Counted from the first letter of the stretch, positions 25,476 to 35,452 are shown. The stretch: DNA of 64,000 bases from Desulfoscipio sp. XC116 (GCF_039851975.1 NZ_CP156660.1:3291035-3355034); one strand, 5' to 3'. Translations and numbers: made by a program. The notes: generated from the sequence alone by a model not told the origin.

Positions 25476-26117
25476 ATGCTGGATCCCGATAGCTACAGAC
25501 TATTTGTTATAGCAGCCCTTTTGCTGCTTCTGATTCCCGGCCCTTCCGTTCTCTATATAACGACACGCAGTATTGACCAGGGGCGTGTGGCGGGTCTCGT
25601 ATCAGTACTTGGCAATGCACTCGGGAGTGGGGTTCTGGCAATAGGCGCCACTTTTGGATTGTCAGCTATTCTGGGTTCATCGCATGTTGCCTTCAGCACA
25701 GTAAAATATATAGGCGCCGCTTACTTAATTTATCTCGGTATAAGACGCCTATTTAGCGACGATAATTACACTTCAGCCGTAACCCAACGTAAAAAACTGT
25801 CACATATATTCTTCGAAGGAACATTTGTAGCGGTTTTGAACCCTAAAACAGCACTTTTTTTTCTTGCATTTCTTCCTCAGTTCGTAAATACATCAAGGGG
25901 ATTTATCTGGGAACAAACACTCCTTCTCGGGTTAACACTTGTTGGACTGGGAATTCTCACTGACAGTATCTATGCATTGTTGTCCAGCACAGCCGGAAAT
26001 TGGCTGAAGCAGCGAGGCGCCTTACAAAAAAGGCAACGATACGTTTCCGGTGGCATCTATCTGGCACTGGGCCTGGTTTCCGCTTTTTCAGGCCATGATC
26101 AAGAGATACCAAGCTAA
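25476..26117 (+). CDS. LysE/RhtB family exporter, 213 aa
   Basis: Amino-acid or small-metabolite exporter of the inner membrane with about six hydrophobic segments. Family marks are the IPGPSVLYITTRSIDQGRVAG segment near residues 19-38, the G-x-A-Y-L-I-Y-L-G segment near 78-90, and NPKTALFFLAFLPQF near 122-136. The ATG follows CAGGAGGTCAATT. The stop codon is one base from that of the convergent Crp/Fnr gene. Substrate not predictable. Confidence 0.88.
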   Translation: MLDPDSYRLFVIAALLLLLIPGPSVLYITTRSIDQGRVAGLVSVLGNALGSGVLAIGATFGLSAILGSSHVAFSTVKYIGAAYLIYLGIRRLFSDDNYTSAVTQRKKLSHIFFEGTFVAVLNPKTALFFLAFLPQFVNTSRGFIWEQTLLLGLTLVGLGILTDSIYALLSSTAGNWLKQRGALQKRQRYVSGGIYLALGLVSAFSGHDQEIPS

Positions 26118-26118
26118 T

Positions 26119-26790
26119 TTATACAACCCATTTGGCCAGTTTATCAGGAAAAATAACCCGTATCGCTCTGCCTTCAAAGATGACGCTTTTCTCTTGTTTA
26201 AAAGTGTTCAACAACGAAGTAACCGTCTGCCGTGACGTTCCTACCATATTGGCTATTTCTTCGTGTGTTATGTTTAAATTTAAGCAGGTTCCATTATTGG
26301 TCTGCTTACCCATTCGCTCACCCATCCGCATTAGCATTAGGGCTAATCTACCGGGAGCTTGCCTGCAGACCAATTCGTAATTGATGCCCTCAGCCTCACG
26401 CATCCTGGCACCAAGTAATTTAGCCACTTTAATGGATAAAAAGCTGTGTTCTTCCATTAGTTGCTCAAAAGTTTGCTTACTCATCATTACCATGGATACG
26501 TTACCAATGGTGCAGGCAAAACAAGTCCGGTTTATGCCCAATATTGTTTCAGACAAGCCCATCAATTCCCCTGGATTACGAATACTGCCTACTGAAACCT
26601 TCCTGCCTTCTGTGGAAATCCTGTATATATTTACCCATCCGTTCTCAATTAGATATACCCGATCAGAAATATCACCAACGGCAAATACCGTATGTTTTCC
26701 CGGATAATGTACTGTTATGCCGGCTTTCCTAATGATCATCTTCTCCATGTCGTTTAGTACCAGATTTGACCTTGGTATACTATTACTCAT
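26119..26790 (-). CDS. Crp/Fnr family transcriptional regulator, 223 aa (paralogue)
   Basis: Same architecture as the protein at 14573-15274, with clear paralogy: the V-G-D-I-S-D-R-V-Y-L-I-E-N-G-W-V barrel, N-P-G-E-L-M-G-L, and the HTH part ITHEEIANMVGTSRQTVTSL are nearly the same. Again no Fnr-type cysteine cluster at the N-terminus. The TGTC-N8-GACA operator array found before the first copy is absent upstream of this one, so the two are probably controlled differently. It converges on the LysE gene. Confidence 0.9.
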   Translation of the reverse strand: MSNSIPRSNLVLNDMEKMIIRKAGITVHYPGKHTVFAVGDISDRVYLIENGWVNIYRISTEGRKVSVGSIRNPGELMGLSETILGINRTCFACTIGNVSMVMMSKQTFEQLMEEHSFLSIKVAKLLGARMREAEGINYELVCRQAPGRLALMLMRMGERMGKQTNNGTCLNLNITHEEIANMVGTSRQTVTSLLNTFKQEKSVIFEGRAIRVIFPDKLAKWVV

Positions 26791-27382
26791 AATTACTCCT
26801 CCATTATATAAAACTGCATATAAAACAAAATATATTTTAAATCGTCAGGAATAGTTATAATAACTTAAAATAATTATTATGAACATTTCTTCAAAACAAT
26901 AGAACACTTCTTTATAGCTGATAATAATTTAATATCAACTGTACATTAACTCTTTAATAGCAACATCTTCATTAAGACAAACCAACCGATAAGTCATATT
27001 ATAAAAATTATATTATGTATAATTTTTTTTGACCAATTTTTATTTATAATTCTGTTTATAACTAATACTTATAAATGCTGGTCCTTTCACGGCATCGCCC
27101 GCCCGACACTGTCTATAACGCCGATCCAGGCTCTGGGGTTGGGATTTCAATATGTATATGTATCTTAATTTTGCCGCATGGGCAACCTTTTTTACTAATA
27201 CAAGCACAGCAGCAGCCATTTTAAATCGGCTGCTGCTGTGCTTGTATTTAACTTACGGGGAAATAGTTACCGGATGAGAGACCCCTTGAAAAGATGGTAT
27301 ACCACGCTTTAAGAGGCATTAAGAGGTATATTCCATGAGAGGTTGCTATGAAGTTGAAATACCTGTGATCTTAGCTTTATCT
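26791..27382. other. intergenic region with a perfect 21-bp inverted repeat
   Basis: Very AT-rich from 26791 to 27070. No gene recognised. It contains the palindrome listed separately at 27197-27248 and short G-rich stretches before the oxidoreductase gene. Confidence 0.4.
27197..27248. repeat. perfect 21-bp inverted repeat
   Basis: AATACAAGCACAGCAGCAGCC (with its last base at 27217) pairs perfectly with 27228-27248 around a 10-nt loop. No proper T-run follows on either strand, although TTTTTTAC precedes it on the plus strand. It may be a strong transcription barrier for one or both flanking genes. Confidence 0.6.
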
Positions 27383-28462
27383 TTATTTGATTTTACAGGA
27401 TACCCCATTACCTGATGCCGCAGCTATAAAACAACTATTATCCGATATGCATTCCGCTTTGCGACGATCTCCGGATTTCCAGCGGTCAATCAAATTAGGC
27501 TCCCTGATTAACGGGCGGCTCATGGAAATATAATCTGTTACTCCCTCTTCAACCAGGCGCTGGGCTATCGAAAAGGAACGCATACCGCCCACCAGTATTA
27601 GCGGAATAGAGATGGAATTTTTGAAACGACGGGCCTCTTCTTTGAAATAGGCCTCATCTTCCTCTGTTTTTATGCCGGTGCGGCTGGGGGAAAGTTTTTT
27701 ATCTATAAGCAGTCCGCCGCTTAATTCGATGGCATCCAGTCCTTCATCGGCCAGTATCCGGCCAACCTGAAGGGATTCTTCGCATGTTAACCCGCTCTCA
27801 TTAAAGTCACTGCAGTTCAGCTTAATCAATATCGGGAAATCTTCACCCACGGCTTCTCTAACTGCCTGGTAAACTCTAACAAGAACGCTGGATCTGTTTT
27901 TGATATCTCCTCCGTAGGCATCCCGGCGTCGGTTAAATACCGGTGATAGGAACTGGCTGAGCAGGTAGCCGTGAGCTGAATGTATTTGAACCCCATCAAA
28001 GCCGGCCGCCTTAGCCCTACCTGCCCCATCAGCAAAAGCAATCACTAAATCACATATATCCCGATCGGTTATTTCATGGTATCCTTTACCCGGTTCTTCT
28101 GAAACGACCAACGGTGTTTGACCGGTTAGTTTTTTTGCCGCAAATCTACCGGCATGGGAAATCTGCATAACAATCTTGGCGCCGTAATCGTGAACAGCTT
28201 TGGTCATTTCCCGCAGTCCGGGTATGAGTTCGTCCTTGTACACGCCAAGCTGAAAAGGACCCGCCTTTCCCTCCGGCCGGACATAGCTATGGCTTGTAAT
28301 AATTAAGCCCACGCCGCCTCCGGCAAGCTCAACCATTGTATCAATCAGCTTGGGGGTAACGGATCCATCATCGGCGGCCATACCTTCCCAGGTTGCCGAG
28401 CGGACAAAGCGATTAGACAATACCATACTGCCAATAGCTGTTTGTTCAAACATTATACTCAT
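27383..28462 (-). CDS. NADH:flavin oxidoreductase, old yellow enzyme family, 359 aa
   Basis: FMN-dependent TIM-barrel oxidoreductase. Visible marks are LSNRFVRSATWEGMA near residue 15, QISHAGRFA near 100, the substrate-binding FDGVQIHSAHGYLLSQFLSP segment near 155-175, and VGGMRSF near 290. There is no C-terminal NAD/FAD and Fe-S extension, so it is the short type, not 2,4-dienoyl-CoA reductase. Three cysteines close to the C-terminus (C-x5-C...C) are typical of clostridial members. The ATG at 28462 follows GGAGGTC. Stand-alone gene; substrate unknown. Confidence 0.9.
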   Translation of the reverse strand: MSIMFEQTAIGSMVLSNRFVRSATWEGMAADDGSVTPKLIDTMVELAGGGVGLIITSHSYVRPEGKAGPFQLGVYKDELIPGLREMTKAVHDYGAKIVMQISHAGRFAAKKLTGQTPLVVSEEPGKGYHEITDRDICDLVIAFADGAGRAKAAGFDGVQIHSAHGYLLSQFLSPVFNRRRDAYGGDIKNRSSVLVRVYQAVREAVGEDFPILIKLNCSDFNESGLTCEESLQVGRILADEGLDAIELSGGLLIDKKLSPSRTGIKTEEDEAYFKEEARRFKNSISIPLILVGGMRSFSIAQRLVEEGVTDYISMSRPLIREPNLIDRWKSGDRRKAECISDNSCFIAAASGNGVSCKIK

Positions 28463-28539
28463 TAATAATTTAAGACCTCCTCGAACTTTTTTTACATAGT
28501 ATAAGAATAATTCAATTTCGGATTTTATTCCACTATTGA

Positions 28540-28809
28540 TTGAGTACAGGATTATTCGATATGCTAGAAATAGCGCCTCCGGGAGAGATGAACGCGGCGG
28601 AATATTGGCTGACCTTTATGAAAAACGCCCATAAATCGGACGGCAAAGATTTACTCCAAAAATTAATGGGCCGTAAGGAGGAATTAGCTATGGCCATAGA
28701 TATGCTGGAAGAAATAAGCGCCGATGAAAGGTTGCGGCAAAAGGCCTATGCACGGGAAAAGGCCAGACTGGATGCTGTCTCCAGAATCAAAATTCATTTA
28801 GTTGGTTAA
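28540..28809 (+). pseudogene. C-terminal remnant of an Rpn/PD-(D/E)XK nuclease-family transposase protein
   Basis: The 89 residues (LFDMLEIAPPGEMNAAEYWL then DMLEEISADERLRQKAYARE and a short tail) match the C-terminal part of recombination-promoting nuclease (Rpn/YhgA-like) proteins, which are ~280-300 aa when complete. The nuclease domain is missing and no frame upstream restores it. I read it as a decayed remnant. Confidence 0.55.
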
Positions 28810-28858
28810 ATAATTAACAAGTGAGGGAATGTTCCTTTTAGGAAGTTTTTGGAGAAAC

Positions 28859-28896
28859 GTAAAACAGGTCCCGCTTTGAGCGGGACCTGTTTTACG
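28859..28896. terminator. bidirectional intrinsic terminator
   Basis: GTAAAACAGGTCCCGCT pairs perfectly with AGCGGGACCTGTTTTAC around a TTG-type loop, giving A/T-runs on both sides. It ends the SLH protein message (minus strand) and any plus-strand transcript. Confidence 0.85.
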
Positions 28897-28984
28897 TCGT
28901 GTGTCGCGGTCCGGCCCGCGCACCGGCGCGGCGCGGCGCAGGGGCACGGAAGTGATCTGCCGGACTGTTTCAAGGGTCTTGCGT

Positions 28985-31900
28985 CTATCCGGCAACGTCC
29001 TCACAGAAGCGCATGAGGATAGAGGCCACCTCGGCCCTTGTGGCGGTACCGTCCGGCGCAAGGCCGGTCGCCGTGCGGCCCGTAATCAGGCCCGCGGCGT
29101 TGGCCCATTGCACGGCCTCCCGCGCCCAGTCGCTAACCTTGGCAGCGTCGTTAAAAGCCGCCAGATCAGTTGTGGCTGTCACATCATAGCCTTTATGCCT
29201 GGCGTAGTTATGCAGAATCGCCGCCATTTGCTGGCGGGTAACGCTGTCGTTCGGTCCGAACAGCCCGCCGCCGTAGCCGGTCACGATGCCTTCGGCATTG
29301 GCCCAGATAACGGCGTCGGTGTACCACTGGCCGCTCCTTGCGTCGGTGAAGCTGTTGCTGCCCGTGACGGCAGGCTCGCCTTCCAGGCGGTACAGAACGG
29401 TCACCAGCATGGCCCGGGTCATCGGTTCATTGGGGCTGAAAGCCGTGGCGCTTGTGCCGCTGAACAAGTCGTTCCGCACAGCAAAAGCCACGCTGTTATA
29501 GAACCAGTCGGCCGGCTTCACGTCGGTGAAGGGGTTGGCCCAGGCCGGCGTTACAGCTTCCCGCGCTGCCTCGGCATAGCCCACCACGTAGCAGGACAGG
29601 TGGTCCGTGGTGAAGATGGCCATCCCGGTTCCCGGGTCGTAAGTGCAAGCTATCTGCTCCAGCTCTCCAGCATCGTTCAGGTACCAGACGGTGACTCCTG
29701 CCGGGTCTTCTCCCTCTTGCAGGGTATAGGGGAGGGAGACGGTGATGCTCTTTCCTCCGAATCCGGAGATGTTCGTTCCTCCGCTCGTGACATTGAGGTC
29801 ATAGACCGGGTTATCTCCCGCCGCCTCTTGCTGCTTCGCTGTCAGGGAGGAGTTGTCCACACGCGCCAGACTCACCGTGACCGCGCTTCCTTTAGCTTGG
29901 GAGGCGATGGAGGCCAGAGCGCTGTTGGGGATGGTGAGGCTGCCGACGGCGGTCTTCACTACCAGATTGGCGTCCGTCTCCGTAGCAATGGAGGCCAGGG
30001 ATTCCCTGGGCATGTTCACGCTGATCTTGCTTGCCGTTCCCGCGATCTCCGGGGCAATCAGAATGGAAGCGCCGCCGTTTTTCTTGGCCGCGGCAATCGC
30101 GGACGCCATATCGGCCGCCGAGACGGTTGCCGACGCAACGCCGTTCTTCGCCGTAACCTTCGGAGCTAAAGCGGCGGAATCCGATGCGGCCGTCGGGGTG
30201 CCGCCGCCCCACTTCTCGGTGCCTTCTTCCTGGGTATAGTCGTCGGTGTAATGGAACACAATTCTATCTTCATTTTCCAGGAACTGTTCCGCGACACCGA
30301 GTGACGGATGCGTACCGTTGAGGGTATACATCCAGCCCGAAAGTCCTCCATTGGTGAGTTCCGCAAGCGTCACGCCGTCCTTGGTTATTGATTCCACATA
30401 GTTGCCGTTCGGGTTTGAGTATCTCCAACCTTTCTCGTCAAGAGCGGTTTTTAAAACGTCCCAAACCGTCGCGTTCAAGTCAACCTCGTACGCGGTCCGC
30501 GGAATCCAGGTTTTCAGGTTGTTGTTCTTCAAGGTTTGCGGAGTGCCCGTATAATCTTTGCCGCGCGCGTCGGCGCCCAATAGTGTCAAATAGACCTTGA
30601 TGGTATTCTGATCCGGGTCCGGACCCGGGCGGATCAAAACAGTTACTGTCAATTCCGCCGTCGCCGCGCCGTAGGCAAGCGTCACCGTCTTTACCCCGCG
30701 GGTTGAACTGTCATAGCCGGACACTTTAACGTCGCTCAACGCCGGCTTGGTTTCGGCGCCGTCCGACCAGTGCGCCGTAATGTCAATACCGGACAGGTCG
30801 AGAGGTTCGTCAATGTAGTACTGGGTCTTGTACTCGCCGGAGAGTTCCAAGCTATGGACAATTGGCTCGCTGCTCAAATACGGGTATTTTTCGCCCTGGC
30901 ACCAATTCCTGTAACTTGTCTCAGAGCCGTTCAGGAGCTTGACAACCGTACCGTCAGCAAATTGCGCTGCGCTCATGGGCTTGCAGACATCGTTAATAAC
31001 GAATTCGTCCGCTATTCCCCACTGCTCGCCATATTCGCTGTGGTCGGTGTAAATAATGGTGCCGATATACCCAATGCCGTTTTTCTCACTGCCGCCGGTG
31101 TCATGAAAATAGTTGTTGGAAATATGTTGCGCCTTATCGACACTGCGCAGGAAGCCCACGATACCACCGGCAAATTTGCCGCTGGCGCCGGCAATGGTGC
31201 TCTCCTTGTCCGCGCTGACTTGTCCGATGAACGCGTTATCGGTAATCCAACTTTCGTTCCAAGCGCAGACCAAGCCGCTTTCGCCGCCGAACACGCCGCC
31301 CACGGCGTTGCCGCCCGAAATGCTGCCGATTACCAGGCAGTTCCGAATCGTGACGGGGACTGGGTTAGCACACCCCCCATACCCCATACTGAGTATGCCG
31401 CCCGCGAACCTTCCGGAGGCGTGTACGTTGCCCTGGAATAACGAGTTGTATATCATACAGTCGCCCATCGACTGACCTTTTGCACCCACCAGACCGCCCA
31501 CATAATCTGCTCCGTAAACGTTTGCGTAACTGGCGCTGGATTTTATCACGCCGTTAAGTTCCCCGACAAAAGAGCCAATAGCCTTAGAGTTGCGATCGTA
31601 GCCAACGATTACATCTTCCTCTACCGTGCAATTGGTAATGCTAATATCATTTACACTTGAACCGGAGCCCTGCAGCAATCCGGACCGCAGCGTACTGCTG
31701 CCGGATTGCAGGGTAACCTTGTCCAGGGTGATCATAGCCGGGTCGCCCACCGCATATTCGCCGTCCGTGCCATAGTCGACAAATAATTTGTCCACAAGAC
31801 CGGCGCCGGCAATCTTAACGCCGTAGATATTCAAATTTTTCACCGTGGCGCTGCGGACATAATTAAAAAGCGGCAGTCCGTTTTCCGGCACGGTAATGGT

Positions 31901-34453
31901 GTGTCCGTCGCCATCCAGCCTGCCGCTGAACGGCGCCACATTTTTACCGTTTTGAGGGTTTAGATAGGTTTTGCCTTCTATTGTTTGCGTAATAGTCGGG
32001 TCGATTATCTCACCGAGAGGCTCCCAGCCAACGGGCAGAGTAATATCCGCGGTCAGCTTGAAATGCTGTCCTTCAAGATAGTAGCCGTCCTTTATGAGTG
32101 CCCGGATGGCCTCCAGATCGGCAACGGACGTAATCAAATACGGATCGGAGGATTTTCCCGAACCGGCCAGCGGCACGAGGTCGCCCATTTCAGAAAAGGT
32201 TATCTCCAAAAAATCGCTTACCGTCTCAACCGGCTCGCATCCAGCGGCGTATGCTTTGGCAACGACATAGTAATAATACGTCCCGGGTTCCTCTTGGGCG
32301 AATGATTCGAAAATACGTTTAAATCCATGTATATCCCCAACATTGTACGGCCCGCTAGTATCAGGGTAATCGTTTACCAAAACACCGTTCTCTGTGCTTG
32401 CGGTTGTATTATAGAACAATGCATAGGATACATTATTTACTGTAGAAACCCCTTCGTCAGGCGCGTATACAGCAAATCTAACTGATTCCGGCTTCTCATT
32501 GCAAAAATAGCTTTTCTTGTAATCTCCGTGTCCCGGCTGCAAAAGAAATACGATTGGAGATATATAGGTCAGATTGACCGTCGCCCGCGCCCTGTCGGTA
32601 ATCGTTTGATACTCGACTCCGTTTACCGTGTTTTTCACGATGCAGTCATAATCATACGTGCTGGCGTAGCTCGTAGGAACAGAATAGGCGGCTTCCGTTG
32701 CGCCGTTTATGAAAACAGGATTTGCGTTTGAAGTGTACCGTCTCCACTGATAGCTCAATGTTCCGGACTCGGGTGTTTGGACTTGCACAGACAGTTCGGC
32801 ATCCTCATCTTTTTCACAGTTGACATTCGCCGGTTGTCCGGTGATAACGGGAGAATGATCAAACAAGCTGACCGTCAGCGTATACTCCGTGTCCGCGCCG
32901 GCGCCGGAGCCCTCATAGCGGAGGTTGATGGGAATGGTAATTTTATTGTCAACCACGTTAAAGTCGCCAAGGGTAATCCGGTGCGGCTGGGCAGGGTCGT
33001 CCACCTTCCGATCCCCGATATACACCGCCGTGTCCTTAAGGGTTCTTGGAAGGGCGGTAATCTTCAGCGCCTCGGTTCCCTCCGGCACAACCGCAGTATA
33101 TTGGCGGGTGTGAATGTTTTTCGTTTCGGGGACACTTACCGTCCAGCTTGGCGTGGTGTCGTACTTAATATCGGCATCGGTTGCGTCGGTGATCAACAGC
33201 GATTTAAGGGCTTCCTCACGCCGGACGGTGAAGTCATAGGTATCTGTTTGCTTGTATGTTCCGCCGTCTTTGATACCAATGACAATGGAAAATTGCAGCG
33301 GCGATGCGGAATCAAGCTTACACCCAGTAAAAAGAGTAGCCGGACTGATAGAAGTGACGCCATGCTTTGCGTCACTTGCCGCCGCTTCTTTTACTTGCGA
33401 GCCCGACTTCATTATTTTCACATACACGTTTTCCGGCAAATTGTTCCCCCAGGTTATATCAATCTTGTAAAGGCTTTGCCCGTCGGTCACGTTTATGCGG
33501 TAATCGGTGGTATGCGGGCTAAAAGTAAAATTAGGCACATCGGGGGAAACGATGCCGCTCTGAGTTGCATAGATTCTCAAATTTGAAATATAATTGTATA
33601 CATCTTCGGTCACCGTCACGCCGGCAATATTGCTGGCCGCCGCGGCCGTGCCGGTTTCGAGGGTGTGGGTGGCGATGGCATAATAGTAAACCGCGCCCGC
33701 CACCGTCGTGGACGGGGTATAGCTGGCGGCCGCGGCCGCCGCGATGGGCGTTCCGCCGTCGACACTGTTGGTGGTGTTGCTGTACCACTGGTAGGTGATC
33801 GCACCCCCGTCCGCCGCGTATGTGGCGACCCGCACCGTGAGGGCGTCCGCCGCAGCGCCGACGCTGTAGGTAACAACGTCCGGACTGAGATCCTGCGTGA
33901 AGAAGAGCGCCGCCGGCGCTTTCTCCGCCGCTGGAGCCTCTTCCGGCGTTGCCCCGCCCGCCGGCGCTTCGGTCACCATTACGCCGGCAATGCTGCTGGC
34001 CGCCGTGGCCGTGCCGGTTTCGAGGGTGTTAGTGACGATGGCGTAATAGTAGACCGTGCCCGCCGCCGTCGTGGGCGGCGTGTAGCTGGCGGCCGCGGCC
34101 TCCGCGATCGGCGTTCCGCCGTCGACGCTGTTGGTGGTGTTGCTGTACCACTGGTAAGTGATCGCGCCCCCGTCCGCCGCGTATGTGGCGGCCCGCACCG
34201 TGAGGGCGTCCGCCGCGGCGCCGACGCTGTAGGTGACAACGTCCGGGCTGAGATCACGGGTAAAGAAAGGCGCCGCCGGTCCCTTTTCATCCGGCGAGGC
34301 GCTTCCCGGTGTTGCCCCGTTCGCAGGCGCTTCGGCCGCCGTCACACCGGCGATGCCGCCGCCCGCCATGGCCGTGCCGGGCAGCGCCGCGAATAGCATG
34401 ACCAGCGTCAGCAACAGTGCCAAATAACGCTTGGAAACTTTTTTGTATTTCAA
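28985..34453 (-). CDS. SLH-anchored multi-domain surface protein with DUF4430-like domain, 1822 aa
   Basis: Large exported protein. The signal peptide ends near residue 30 (LFAALPGTAMA). Two ~121-residue near-identical repeats start near 63 and 184. Beta-rich regions follow at 283-530, then an Ig-like domain (531-640), a GLUG-like region (758-1185), a bacterial Ig-like domain (1198-1280) and a DUF4430-like (transcobalamin C-like) domain (1283-1410; V-W-D-V-L, L-S-G-W-M-Y-T-L-N-G, F-x-Y-T-D-D). Three SLH repeats (1638-1822) would tie it to the cell wall. The TTG at 34453 follows GGGGGAG. It lies downstream of another DUF4430-like secreted protein and a cobalamin riboswitch, so surface corrinoid binding is plausible. 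GC content is clearly above the flanks. Confidence 0.85.
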   Translation of the reverse strand: MKYKKVSKRYLALLLTLVMLFAALPGTAMAGGGIAGVTAAEAPANGATPGSASPDEKGPAAPFFTRDLSPDVVTYSVGAAADALTVRAATYAADGGAITYQWYSNTTNSVDGGTPIAEAAAASYTPPTTAAGTVYYYAIVTNTLETGTATAASSIAGVMVTEAPAGGATPEEAPAAEKAPAALFFTQDLSPDVVTYSVGAAADALTVRVATYAADGGAITYQWYSNTTNSVDGGTPIAAAAAASYTPSTTVAGAVYYYAIATHTLETGTAAAASNIAGVTVTEDVYNYISNLRIYATQSGIVSPDVPNFTFSPHTTDYRINVTDGQSLYKIDITWGNNLPENVYVKIMKSGSQVKEAAASDAKHGVTSISPATLFTGCKLDSASPLQFSIVIGIKDGGTYKQTDTYDFTVRREEALKSLLITDATDADIKYDTTPSWTVSVPETKNIHTRQYTAVVPEGTEALKITALPRTLKDTAVYIGDRKVDDPAQPHRITLGDFNVVDNKITIPINLRYEGSGAGADTEYTLTVSLFDHSPVITGQPANVNCEKDEDAELSVQVQTPESGTLSYQWRRYTSNANPVFINGATEAAYSVPTSYASTYDYDCIVKNTVNGVEYQTITDRARATVNLTYISPIVFLLQPGHGDYKKSYFCNEKPESVRFAVYAPDEGVSTVNNVSYALFYNTTASTENGVLVNDYPDTSGPYNVGDIHGFKRIFESFAQEEPGTYYYYVVAKAYAAGCEPVETVSDFLEITFSEMGDLVPLAGSGKSSDPYLITSVADLEAIRALIKDGYYLEGQHFKLTADITLPVGWEPLGEIIDPTITQTIEGKTYLNPQNGKNVAPFSGRLDGDGHTITVPENGLPLFNYVRSATVKNLNIYGVKIAGAGLVDKLFVDYGTDGEYAVGDPAMITLDKVTLQSGSSTLRSGLLQGSGSSVNDISITNCTVEEDVIVGYDRNSKAIGSFVGELNGVIKSSASYANVYGADYVGGLVGAKGQSMGDCMIYNSLFQGNVHASGRFAGGILSMGYGGCANPVPVTIRNCLVIGSISGGNAVGGVFGGESGLVCAWNESWITDNAFIGQVSADKESTIAGASGKFAGGIVGFLRSVDKAQHISNNYFHDTGGSEKNGIGYIGTIIYTDHSEYGEQWGIADEFVINDVCKPMSAAQFADGTVVKLLNGSETSYRNWCQGEKYPYLSSEPIVHSLELSGEYKTQYYIDEPLDLSGIDITAHWSDGAETKPALSDVKVSGYDSSTRGVKTVTLAYGAATAELTVTVLIRPGPDPDQNTIKVYLTLLGADARGKDYTGTPQTLKNNNLKTWIPRTAYEVDLNATVWDVLKTALDEKGWRYSNPNGNYVESITKDGVTLAELTNGGLSGWMYTLNGTHPSLGVAEQFLENEDRIVFHYTDDYTQEEGTEKWGGGTPTAASDSAALAPKVTAKNGVASATVSAADMASAIAAAKKNGGASILIAPEIAGTASKISVNMPRESLASIATETDANLVVKTAVGSLTIPNSALASIASQAKGSAVTVSLARVDNSSLTAKQQEAAGDNPVYDLNVTSGGTNISGFGGKSITVSLPYTLQEGEDPAGVTVWYLNDAGELEQIACTYDPGTGMAIFTTDHLSCYVVGYAEAAREAVTPAWANPFTDVKPADWFYNSVAFAVRNDLFSGTSATAFSPNEPMTRAMLVTVLYRLEGEPAVTGSNSFTDARSGQWYTDAVIWANAEGIVTGYGGGLFGPNDSVTRQQMAAILHNYARHKGYDVTATTDLAAFNDAAKVSDWAREAVQWANAAGLITGRTATGLAPDGTATRAEVASILMRFCEDVAG

Positions 34454-34478
34454 TTTTTGCTCTCCCCCTGTAAACATT

Positions 34479-34511
34479 GGGGGGAACGGGCAAAGCTGTT
34501 CCGTTCCCCCC
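34479..34511 (-). other. GC-rich hairpin between the two secreted-protein genes
   Basis: GGGGGGAACGG pairs with CCGTTCCCCCC around an 11-nt loop, without a T-run. A second GC-rich stem-loop follows on the plus-strand side near 34522-34558. They may slow RNA decay or lower expression of the SLH gene compared with the small protein. Confidence 0.5.
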
Positions 34512-34597
34512 GGTGCATGTCGCCCGCCGGCGGCCTTGGCCGTTATTGACGGCGGGTGTTTCGTGACAACTTGCGCCGCCGGTTAATCTTCATCCGG

Positions 34598-35230
34598 TTA
34601 ATCTTCATATGGATAGTAGAACGACAAAGTTGTGTAGTTCCAGGTAATGGTCATCCCATCCGTAAGCTCCACGTTTGACGCATAGAGACCGCTGGTCATC
34701 GTGGGGTCGGCCGGCACAACCACATTGCCGTCCGCGTCCCGCACTTCATAAAGCCAGGCGTCACCCTCCCAATATCCATCGTGCCCGGGAGTTGGAAGGT
34801 ATGAATTGCCCGAATCCGCCGTTACCATGTCGAACATCCCGTCCACCCATACCCCGCGCCACTCAACCGTGCCGTCCGCATGGGGTTTCTTATCCCAGCC
34901 CCAAATAAATTCATCGCCCGCTATACCCATTTCCTCAAATGCCTGCCAGGATGCGTCAAGTACCGAGGGGCGGTCAGCCGGAAAGACTACATGTTCATTA
35001 TAGTAGTTGTCCGGCGGCAACGTGTCGTGCCATTCATATGTGCTGTTGATGTCGAAGGGCACATTAACCGTAGTGGGCCATTCCGTTGGGTCCGCACCGT
35101 AAAATTCAACCACTACCGTAGCGTCAATGGTACTGTCTGCAAACGCGCTCGCGGGGAAACCCGCGAAAAGCGCGAATACCATAACCGCCGCAAACATAAG
35201 GCTCAGCAGCTTTTGTTTTTTGATTCTCAT
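34598..35230 (-). CDS. secreted DUF4430-like (transcobalamin C-like) protein, 210 aa
   Basis: The signal peptide (residues 1-32: MRIKKQKLL, hydrophobic core, ASAFA cleavage site) is followed by one compact beta-rich domain. The pattern V-L-D-A-S-W-Q-A-F then G-D-x-W-L-Y-E-V-R and finally L-T-D-G-M-T-I-T-W-N-Y matches DUF4430, a domain related to the C-terminal part of transcobalamin/intrinsic factor. It has no anchor motif, so it is free in the wall or released. The ATG at 35230 follows AGGAGG; the TTG at 35239 overlaps that site. First gene after the minus-strand cobalamin riboswitch, which strongly suggests a corrinoid-related role. The match is by eye. Confidence 0.7.
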   Translation of the reverse strand: MRIKKQKLLSLMFAAVMVFALFAGFPASAFADSTIDATVVVEFYGADPTEWPTTVNVPFDINSTYEWHDTLPPDNYYNEHVVFPADRPSVLDASWQAFEEMGIAGDEFIWGWDKKPHADGTVEWRGVWVDGMFDMVTADSGNSYLPTPGHDGYWEGDAWLYEVRDADGNVVVPADPTMTSGLYASNVELTDGMTITWNYTTLSFYYPYED

Positions 35231-35411
35231 AATAGACAATCCTCCTGTGATTTAATTTTTTTCCCGCTCGGTGAGTAGCCGCGCTAAATTATAAGCATCA
35301 CCTCTCACTGACAAAGTCCGATATCTGCACGGGGCTGAATTTTTGTTCTTTTGCCCCGGATTATGTTTTAAGTCTGAACACTAGCGTCGCAGCGCCGGTT
35401 GCTAAAACGAC

Positions 35412-35452
35412 AAAAAACGGCTGCGACAATCCCTTGGGATTGCCACAGCCGT
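35412..35452 (-). terminator. riboswitch-associated terminator (minus strand)
   Basis: ACGGCTGTGGCAATCCC and GGGATTGTCGCAGCCGT form a long stem followed by TTTTTTG on the minus strand. It lies ~60 bp downstream of the cobalamin aptamer, as expected for a transcriptional OFF switch. Confidence 0.85.

Noticed and set aside
28901-30169. 422-aa frame opposite the SLH gene (and similar long plus-strand frames to 34396)
   Set aside because: These come from the high GC and codon bias of the real minus-strand gene. They have Arg/Gly/Ala-rich shadow composition and no ribosome-binding site.
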